Of a stretch of 21,545 nucleotides of DNA, positions 7,240 to 14,157 are shown in pieces. A program made the position numbers and the translations under genes. Positions within the stretch are counted from its first letter, which is position 1. Every line of letters starts with the position of its first letter. The notes under the pieces are model-generated. The model saw only the letters and a list, made by a program, of their open reading frames with translations. It was not told the origin of the DNA and did no database searches. Source of the stretch: Bacteroidales bacterium GP3 (lineage in GTDB: Bacteria > Bacteroidota > Bacteroidia > Bacteroidales > Muribaculaceae); assembly GCA_001701075.1 (NCBI GenBank), contig DAAK01000090.1:1-21545 (forward strand), read 5' to 3'.

Positions 7240-7328
7240 TAATTTTGTGCATAGGCTCACGCTGAGGGTCTTCCGGGAGCGGAAGGAAGGCGCGGGTCCA
7301 TTAAACATAAAAGGCGTTTACTCGCGCT
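7240..7328 (+). promoter_or_regulatory. 89-bp promoter/leader element, copy C (before the Mod-Res-Dnd operon)
   Basis: The -7 box is TAATTTTG (7240-7247), preceded by a T-tract. The inner hairpin TCTTCC-GGGAGC-GGAAGG and the outer stem with copy B are kept, although the outer stem gains an A-C mismatch and a G-U pair. The end is the same TTTACTCGCGCT. Unlike the other two copies, the downstream gene starts only after a further 298 bases. Confidence 0.75.
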
Positions 7329-7626
7329 TTATTCTTGTCTCATAAAGACGACCAATTTTTATTCGACAGTCAAGAATATCGCAAAGTGGACGCCCACGGG
7401 TATGTATTTACCTATCCGGGCTCATTCTGTGCCATTATTGGCATGGAGTGGGTTTGGGGTATTTGCATAAATGTGGGTTATCTGCGTTGCTATTTTACTG
7501 TCAGGCTTCTTGGTCGTCGCCTATGAGAGGGATAGCATCTGTACAGATACCCACGCTTTTTTTATTACATATACCTGTCGCAATAGGGGTAATCGGCGAC
7601 TTCAGACTTTAGATAAGTTGCCTATC
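7329..7626 (+). other. Long 5' leader of the mod operon with open frames and hairpins
   Basis: 298 bases separate leader C from the mod start codon. A 63-codon frame begins with TTG at 7335 (ending GGCCG-free at TGA 7524-7526), and a second frame runs in phase with mod from ATG 7471 without a stop. Neither is convincing as a normal gene start. The RNA can form several hairpins: TGCCA/TGGCA near 7430; a bulged stem around the 12-bp palindrome ATCTGTACAGAT (about 7537-7548) followed by ACGC and a run of seven T; and GGCGACTT/AAGTTGCC ending five bases before ATG 7627. The last two could act as an attenuator and a translation-control hairpin. This is inference from base pairing only. Confidence 0.4.
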
Positions 7627-9552
7627 ATGAAAGCGACAGATAAGATAAAACTTGCGGAGCGTATCCGGACATTGGAGGGATTGACCGATGAAGAAAGGTC
7701 TTCTCTACTTGCTTTGCTCAATGAAAACAAGACTTATGGTCTCGTTTGGGAAGACAAACCAGAAGCCGTCGAGGAACGACTTCGCGAAGAACTTCCAGTC
7801 CTCGTCGAAGACAAATCAAAGGCACTGACAGAAGGAGGTCCAGACGCTCCCAATCACATTCTCATCGAAGGCGATAATCTTGAAGCCTTAACAACTCTCG
7901 CATACACCCATGAAGGCAAAATCGATGTAATCTATATTGATCCCCCTTATAATACAGGCAACAAAGACTTTGTCTATAATGATTCTTTCGTTGACACAGA
8001 AGACAGTTACCGTCATTCCAAATGGCTATCCTTCATGTCAAAACGTCTCCGCATAGCTAAGAAACTCCTATCAGATAGAGGCGTGATCTTCATTTCAATA
8101 GATGATAATGAACAGGCTAATCTTAAGTTGCTTTGTGATGAAATTTTAGGATCTCAAAATTTTATAGGAGTTTTACCTACAATTATGAATTTAAAAGGGA
8201 ACCAAGATGAATTTGGATTTGCAGGAACCCATGAATATACAATAGTTTATGCTAAATCAAAGAGTAATGCAAGTATAGGAGTACTACCGTTACAAGAAGA
8301 TGAGTGTTTAGATTGGGAAATAGATGCAATGGGATATTTCAAAAAAGGAGCCTCTTTAAAAAGTACAGGAGTAAATGCTCCTCGAGAAAAACGTCCAAAT
8401 TTATTCTTTCCCATTTTCATCGATTCAAAAGATAATATTGAAATTCCTTCTAAATTACAAATAGAAGAGATATATAATAAGTTTACAAAAACTTTCAATC
8501 AAGCCAATTTAAATAATCTTATTAAAACTTATAGAGAACGAGGCTATACTTGTATATTACCTGTTACAGGATCTGATGCTATGTCTTGGAGATGGAGCAG
8601 AGATAAAATGGATAATGAAAAACATGAAATTATTGTAGTGCATACTCGAAATGAAATTACCTTATATAAGAAACAACGACCACAAATAGGTGATTTGCCA
8701 TCAAAAAAAGCAAAATCCTTCCTGTATAAACCTGAATATTCAAGTGGAAATGGGAAAGCTGAAATTATTGCTGTAATGGGAGAAAACTCTTTTGGCTATC
8801 CAAAACCACTCGCTCTTCTCAAGGATCTTATAATTCTTGGATGCTCTCCAAAATCTATTGTCCTTGATTTCTTTGCCGGCTCCGGCACCACACTCCATGC
8901 CACTATGCAGCTGAATGCCGAAGATGGAGGCAAGCGTCAGTGTATCCTATGCACCAACAATGAGAATGGTATCTGCGAGAATGTGACATACGAGCGTAAC
9001 AAACGTGTCATCAACGGCTATACTAAGCCTAATGGCGAATATGTGGAAGGCCTTCACAATAACAACCTTCGCTATTACCGGACCGATTTCGTGAGCCGGG
9101 AACGCACTCAGAAAAACCGTCATAAACTTATGATGAAATCCACTGACTTGCTTTGCATCAAGGAAAATCTCTATGATGAGAAGTCTACATTCGGTAGAAT
9201 CAAGCTCAATCCTAAGGGTGCTCGTCTGTTTGCTGATGGAGATAGACAAATGCTTGTGATTTACTATAAGGAATTTATTCCATATTTCGTGGAAGAAATA
9301 GATAAGATGGAGGTAAAGACCCCCATTAAAGTCTATGTTTATTCCCCGGGTAAATATGCTTTTGATGATGAGTTTGCTATCGTGTCTGATAAAGTGCAAC
9401 TCTGTGCTTTGCCCCAAAGCATCATAGATGCCATGGTAAGAGTTCTTCCCGAAAAATCAACCGACAGGGTGATGGCAGAGGCTGCTCCTATAGTGGAAAA
9501 GGAAGATCCCAAGGAAAGAAACCTTTTTGATAACCTTGAAGAGACTGAATGA
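7627..9552 (+). CDS. mod: Type III restriction-modification methyltransferase (Mod), N6-adenine, beta class
   Basis: Modifies adenine in a short asymmetric site, which it also recognises for Res. It has 641 aa. DPPYNTG (105-111, motif IV) comes before FFAGSGTT (415-422, motif I), the order of the beta class used by type III Mod proteins. Between them, about residues 175-410, lies the target recognition region, which is clearly AT-richer (TTA, ATA and AAA codons) than both ends. The C-terminus after motif I carries the part expected to contact Res. I chose ATG 7627 because MKATDKIKLAERIRTLEG is a natural Mod N-terminus. An in-phase ATG at 7471 would add 52 residues of unlikely composition. The res gene overlaps its stop codon by four bases. 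Confidence 0.88.
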   Translation: MKATDKIKLAERIRTLEGLTDEERSSLLALLNENKTYGLVWEDKPEAVEERLREELPVLVEDKSKALTEGGPDAPNHILIEGDNLEALTTLAYTHEGKIDVIYIDPPYNTGNKDFVYNDSFVDTEDSYRHSKWLSFMSKRLRIAKKLLSDRGVIFISIDDNEQANLKLLCDEILGSQNFIGVLPTIMNLKGNQDEFGFAGTHEYTIVYAKSKSNASIGVLPLQEDECLDWEIDAMGYFKKGASLKSTGVNAPREKRPNLFFPIFIDSKDNIEIPSKLQIEEIYNKFTKTFNQANLNNLIKTYRERGYTCILPVTGSDAMSWRWSRDKMDNEKHEIIVVHTRNEITLYKKQRPQIGDLPSKKAKSFLYKPEYSSGNGKAEIIAVMGENSFGYPKPLALLKDLIILGCSPKSIVLDFFAGSGTTLHATMQLNAEDGGKRQCILCTNNENGICENVTYERNKRVINGYTKPNGEYVEGLHNNNLRYYRTDFVSRERTQKNRHKLMMKSTDLLCIKENLYDEKSTFGRIKLNPKGARLFADGDRQMLVIYYKEFIPYFVEEIDKMEVKTPIKVYVYSPGKYAFDDEFAIVSDKVQLCALPQSIIDAMVRVLPEKSTDRVMAEAAPIVEKEDPKERNLFDNLEETE

Positions 9553-11924
9553 TGAAAGATTTAGCATATCAGCAAAAAGCAATCAAGCGGCTGACCGAAA
9601 CTGTTATAGACCTGCTTAATAATGATGAACCCCGACAAAAGATCGTCTTTAAGGCTCCGACTGGTTCCGGAAAGACATACATGACTGCAATGACCATGGA
9701 GTCAGTTGCAGAGTCCTTGCAAAACGATGCCCGAAACCTTTATGAAAGAGTTGCGTTCGTTTGGATCGCACCAAACAGACTTCACAGCCAAGCTTATGAC
9801 AGCCTTTGTAGACTATTTACTGAGACACGTTCCTTGAATCCCATCATGTTTGGAAATATTACAGATGGCAAACTTAATCATGGAGATGTGCTATGCTTAA
9901 ATTGGGGAAGCATCCACAGCGAGGATAATGTCCTTGTCCGCGATACTGAAAATGGGAACTCCCTTTGGGATATAATAGAGGCAACCAGACGAGATAAGAC
10001 GGCAATTGTTGCAGTTATTGATGAGGAACATCTTCATTGGGATGCAAAGGCCGACCGAGCGGCAACTGTCCTTGCAAAATTGAAGCCTATTGTTGAGATA
10101 AGAGTATCTGCCACACCCAAAACACAATCCATCTATACTGTCCCTATCAAACGCAAGGAGGTAGTGGAAGCGCAGATGATAAAGGATGGTATCGTAATCA
10201 ACCCAGACATTGTGGTCAAAGAATCACAGGAAGTGGAAGACTATCTGATAGATGAGGCTTTGAAAAAACGCAATCTGTTAGCAGATTGTTTTGCTGAAAT
10301 GGGCAAGACAATCAATCCTCTCTTGCTAATACAGCTACCAAACGACAATGCTACATTGACATCGGAAGACAAGACGATGAGAGATCAGGTTGTGACATAC
10401 CTGAAAGAGAAATATGAAATCACAATCGAAAGTGGAGAACTTGCAATATGGCTTTCTGACAAGGCCGACAAGCAAAACCTTGATGGTATTGAAAAACCAG
10501 ACTCACCTGTAAAAGTGCTTCTCTTTAAGGAGGCAATAGCAAAAGGTTGGGATTGTCCCAGAGCTGCTGTTTTGCTGATTTTCAGAAAACTGCAAAGCAA
10601 TGAATTTGCGATTCAGACTCTTGGGCGCATTCTTCGTATGCCAGAACAAAAATATTATTTCAACCCCATTCTAAACAAAGGGTATGTCTATACCAATATA
10701 TCGAAAGATAGGATAGTGGTGGCAGGAGAATCAGAGGATTATTGGAAGCAAAATATAATCACAGCATATCGGCGTGAGAATCTTAACAACATCCACTTGC
10801 AAAGTGTATATGAATTTTATGCAGCTGCCGACCGTAACAGATTGGGGTCAGATTTTGCCCAGTTCCTATATGAGTTTATCAAGAAACATTGGCTACAGGG
10901 TGTAGTCCAGACCTCTTTGTTTGGGATTGACGAGGATGGGAATATGTCAATGCCAACTACACTTCCTGGCATTGGTGAGGATATAGCAGTAAATCGTCAA
11001 ATACTCGAAAATCGTCATAAGATACGCTTCAATGTCAAAGGCGTGACAATCAACATTCCAAAAGATTTGAATATTCAGAATGAAGAGGCTGAGATAAAGG
11101 TTGACGAGACTCTCGAATACACCCGTTCCAACGACAAGATATATAAACTATTCATTGATTATTGTCGTTCTCTGCTTACCAAATATGAAAAGGCATGTAC
11201 TCCGATTCTCGCAGGGGCTATTTTCGACGTAATGGAACGTTTGTTTGAACTTCCTGAATGGGAAACGACTCGCGTCATCCTTTCGATAAAGCCTGTCAAC
11301 AATAATGCAAAGTTCACAGATCTTTTCACGAGGGCTCTTGATGAATATTTCCCAATAGTGGAGAAACGTAAGGCAAAGGCAAAGGAACGTTCATACAAAC
11401 CATGGACTTGGGAAGTGCCGGAAAGCCGAATGTATAATGCCGACAAAAACAGTGAAAGACCAGACGTTGAGGATCACGCGCTTATGCCTTATGTCCAAGT
11501 AAATAAGAATCTCGTGCAAGAACGTAACTTCGTAAGGTTTCTCGAAGATAATAAAGAGTATATCGACTGGTGGTATAAGAATGGAGATGAAGGTAGAATA
11601 CATTATTCAATTGAGTATTTCAATCCAGATTTACAGGAAAAACGTCTTTTCTATGTGGATTTCATAATCAGGTTGAAAAATGGTGATATCTATCTTTTCG
11701 ATACCAAAGGAGACACTTTGGGAGGAAATTTTGAACCTGAATCCGTACTTGTCGCCAAACATAACGCACTTCACGAATATGTGAAACAGAGTAAAAATCC
11801 GAATTTAAAGGTAGGAAGCATCATCCGAAATCATGCAGGTTCTTGGAGATATTGCATAACACCTATCAGTTCAATAGAAGTTGTAAATGGATGGGACAGT
11901 TTCTTCCCAGATAGACTTATTTGA
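9549..11924 (+). CDS. res: Type III restriction enzyme helicase-nuclease (Res)
   Basis: An SF2 translocase with a nuclease end, 791 aa, which with Mod cuts unmodified DNA in an ATP-dependent way. Walker A is APTGSGKT (36-43). Motif II is DEEH (158-161), where DEAH or DECH is usual. SATP (187-190) is motif III. QTLGRILRMPE around 357-367 is motif VI with the arginine fingers. Near the C-terminus VDFIIRLKNGDIYLFDTK gives a PD-(D/E)xK-type centre with D704, D718 and K720. All of these look intact. The start overlaps the mod stop codon (ATGA); a second ATG follows immediately. It is more compact than classic EcoP1/EcoP15 Res (about 970 aa). Confidence 0.88.
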   Translation: MMKDLAYQQKAIKRLTETVIDLLNNDEPRQKIVFKAPTGSGKTYMTAMTMESVAESLQNDARNLYERVAFVWIAPNRLHSQAYDSLCRLFTETRSLNPIMFGNITDGKLNHGDVLCLNWGSIHSEDNVLVRDTENGNSLWDIIEATRRDKTAIVAVIDEEHLHWDAKADRAATVLAKLKPIVEIRVSATPKTQSIYTVPIKRKEVVEAQMIKDGIVINPDIVVKESQEVEDYLIDEALKKRNLLADCFAEMGKTINPLLLIQLPNDNATLTSEDKTMRDQVVTYLKEKYEITIESGELAIWLSDKADKQNLDGIEKPDSPVKVLLFKEAIAKGWDCPRAAVLLIFRKLQSNEFAIQTLGRILRMPEQKYYFNPILNKGYVYTNISKDRIVVAGESEDYWKQNIITAYRRENLNNIHLQSVYEFYAAADRNRLGSDFAQFLYEFIKKHWLQGVVQTSLFGIDEDGNMSMPTTLPGIGEDIAVNRQILENRHKIRFNVKGVTINIPKDLNIQNEEAEIKVDETLEYTRSNDKIYKLFIDYCRSLLTKYEKACTPILAGAIFDVMERLFELPEWETTRVILSIKPVNNNAKFTDLFTRALDEYFPIVEKRKAKAKERSYKPWTWEVPESRMYNADKNSERPDVEDHALMPYVQVNKNLVQERNFVRFLEDNKEYIDWWYKNGDEGRIHYSIEYFNPDLQEKRLFYVDFIIRLKNGDIYLFDTKGDTLGGNFEPESVLVAKHNALHEYVKQSKNPNLKVGSIIRNHAGSWRYCITPISSIEVVNGWDSFFPDRLI

Positions 11925-11926
11925 TT

Positions 11927-12145
11927 ATGGCACATACTATAGATGGCAAATTTATCCACTACGGCATCCGCCGCGACGATCTGTCAATGATCGAGGCAAT
12001 TTGCGCTGCCGAAGACATTGATTTTGACTGGGTCAGCGAGGAAATCTTGAAAGCTTATCATGCCAAGAAAGTGGATGTGATAGAGATTGATGATGTCGCT
12101 ACGGAAGAGATAATACGCTCTGCTATCCAAAAAATTCAAAAGTAA
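11927..12145 (+). CDS. Small protein of a DNA-modification operon (72 aa)
   Basis: A short, acidic, probably helical protein (MAHTIDGKFIHYGIRRDDLSM... through IEIDDVATEEIIRSAIQKIQK), without signal peptide, zinc ligands or an obvious catalytic motif. It lies 2 bases after res and 7 bases before the DndD-like gene, so it belongs to the operon. From memory, NCBI uses the name 'DNA modification system-associated small protein' for proteins of this kind; I could not verify that this one belongs. ATG 11927 was chosen over the TTG at 11921, which would overlap res. Possible roles are an adaptor between Mod-Res and the ATPase pair, or a regulator; the sequence does not tell. Confidence 0.72.
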   Translation: MAHTIDGKFIHYGIRRDDLSMIEAICAAEDIDFDWVSEEILKAYHAKKVDVIEIDDVATEEIIRSAIQKIQK

Positions 12146-12152
12146 TCTCTCT

Positions 12153-14153
12153 ATGCTTATACAACGAATCAAAGTCAGTAATTACAAGACTTATCTTGAC
12201 CTCGACCTTGACCTGCGAGTAGATGATGAGCGTCCGATTATCCTTATCGGCGGCTCTAACGGCGGTGGCAAAACCACTTTGTTTGAGGCCATCAGCGGTG
12301 CATTGTATGGTCTCAAAATAGAAAACCGTGACCATTTTATGGAACTCGTGAATCAAGGTGCTGTCGGAAGTGTCAAACCAGAGATTGTCTTGCAGATCAC
12401 TTTCAGTGGCAAGGTGCTCGGACAAGAGCAGAAGTATATCCTAAAAAGGACCTATGCTCTAAACCCTGCAGGCAGGCCTTTGGAGAGTGTCAGCCTCAAT
12501 ATGAACGGGAATCTTTTCGTCTATGGCACTATGACGGCACCCAAGGACCGATTGCGCAATGAGCAGGAGGTGAATAAGATAATAAAGGCAAATCTGCCGC
12601 AGGAACTGAGCAAGTATTTCCTCTTTGATGCGATGCAGTCGAGCGAACTCTTGAAGAAGAATGTGTTTGCACAGACCATACGCGACAATTTCGAGAATGT
12701 GCTCGGTTTCAAGAAATATCTCCAACTGAAAAGAGCTGCAGAGAAGGTGCAACAGGAATGGGCACAGCTTCGGCTGCAGGCTGAGCAGGAAGCTGCCGAG
12801 TATAATGAACTGGTAAGCCAAAAAGAAAAACTGTTGGCTGAACTGAATGCAAGCATAGCTGAGCAAGATTCTCTGTATAAGTATCTGACCTCAATGGAAA
12901 CAGAATATCAGAAGGCGAAGGAGGGTGCACAGCAAAGCGCAGCCCTTAACAAGCGCATTGCCGATATCTCTGCCAAAATTGAGGAGATAGTGCGCCGTGC
13001 TTCGTCTTATGCAGAGGATATCAAGGCGTTTATGGAAAACATTGAGATAAATGTATTCCTTCCCAAGATGGCATCTAACCTTTCGGTAGAAATCAACAAT
13101 ATCCTCCGCATAAAACAGGAGCTCCAGCAAACAGGCACAGGTGCTTATCCTCTTGAGACCCTCCGCGATGTGACTTCCAAGATAATTGAATATCTGAAAG
13201 AACTTTCGCTATGTTCTCCTGAGGTGGAAGAAGAAAGCATAGTGAAGCATATGGTTGCAGTCCAGAACTCCACAAACCAACAAGACCCATTTGATTTTCT
13301 CGATTCTGCAGAAATAGATGCTCTTAGATCTTTGGTGAACCGTGGAGGAAGCAATCAGTTTTTGTCACTATACCGTCAACGTCAAGATCTTGAGGCTCTT
13401 CTTGCCACCATAGAGGAACTTCGCACCGAGAAAAAGAATCTTGAGCAGACTCGCGCAGGTGGCAATGAATTTATCATTTCCAATTATGAGGAAAGCCAAC
13501 GCAAGATAGAGAAGTCAAAAATAACTGAAGGTCAGCTGAAAAAGGATATACAAATCCTTGAAAAGCGTATCCACCGATATGATGTGCAGATACAACAAGA
13601 ACCTGACATCAAATATGATACCCTCGTAAAACTCAAGCCATTCTTCGAGAAAGTGGCTGACTCACTGCTGAAAAAGAAAAAGGCCTTGATTGAAAACGAG
13701 ATGCAACAGCAACTCAACCGCCTGCTTGTATCCTATAAAGGACACATCGGTCGTGTGGAATTGAGCGATAGCCTGAAAAATTTCAACATAAAGATTTTCC
13801 ACACCAAGGGAAATGAAATTTCGCTCAACCAACTCAACGCAGCCTCAAAGCAAATCTTTATTCAGGTATTGCTGAAAGTGCTAAGGAATCTCGGAGATTA
13901 TAATCCTCCTGTAATGATAGATACCGTGATGGGAGTGCTCGATAATGAGAGCCGCGAGATGCTTTTTGAGGAGTACTTTCCTAATCTTGCGGAGCAAACA
14001 ATCTTGCTTTGCACCACTTCTGAGGTCAGACCAAAAACTGACTACAAGAAACTTGAAGCTTTCATTTCAAAGACTTTCACTCTCCACCGCAATGTGGAAG
14101 AACAAAACACGATAGTCAGCGAAGATTATTTTGGAATAGAACTAAATCCTTAA
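12153..14153 (+). CDS. DndD-like SMC-family ATPase
   Basis: An SMC/Rad50-type ATPase of 666 aa. The N-terminus RIKVSNYKTYLDL leads to Walker A GGSNGGGKTT (33-42). Heptad-like helices fill about 190-280 and 405-485, separated by a linker without a CxxC zinc hook. The C-terminal lobe has PPVMIDTVMGVLD (585-597) as Walker B and D-loop, then EEYFPNLAEQTILLCTTSEV, very close in pattern to DndD (VIDTPLGRLD, YFP...Q.ILLST). The ABC signature, normally LSxGE/Q, reads LNAASKQ (561-567), and the glutamate after Walker B is replaced by T, as in DndD. DndD normally works with DndB/C/E in sulfur modification or in related restriction; here it sits behind type III Mod-Res. The HerA gene follows after 4 bases. 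Confidence 0.82.
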   Translation: MLIQRIKVSNYKTYLDLDLDLRVDDERPIILIGGSNGGGKTTLFEAISGALYGLKIENRDHFMELVNQGAVGSVKPEIVLQITFSGKVLGQEQKYILKRTYALNPAGRPLESVSLNMNGNLFVYGTMTAPKDRLRNEQEVNKIIKANLPQELSKYFLFDAMQSSELLKKNVFAQTIRDNFENVLGFKKYLQLKRAAEKVQQEWAQLRLQAEQEAAEYNELVSQKEKLLAELNASIAEQDSLYKYLTSMETEYQKAKEGAQQSAALNKRIADISAKIEEIVRRASSYAEDIKAFMENIEINVFLPKMASNLSVEINNILRIKQELQQTGTGAYPLETLRDVTSKIIEYLKELSLCSPEVEEESIVKHMVAVQNSTNQQDPFDFLDSAEIDALRSLVNRGGSNQFLSLYRQRQDLEALLATIEELRTEKKNLEQTRAGGNEFIISNYEESQRKIEKSKITEGQLKKDIQILEKRIHRYDVQIQQEPDIKYDTLVKLKPFFEKVADSLLKKKKALIENEMQQQLNRLLVSYKGHIGRVELSDSLKNFNIKIFHTKGNEISLNQLNAASKQIFIQVLLKVLRNLGDYNPPVMIDTVMGVLDNESREMLFEEYFPNLAEQTILLCTTSEVRPKTDYKKLEAFISKTFTLHRNVEEQNTIVSEDYFGIELNP

Positions 14154-14157
14154 TGCC

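Noticed and set aside
7471..7626. N-terminal extension of Mod by 52 residues
   Set aside because: The extra residues have no Mod-like features, and MKATDKIKLAERIRTLEG at 7627 is a natural start. I treat the stretch as leader RNA.
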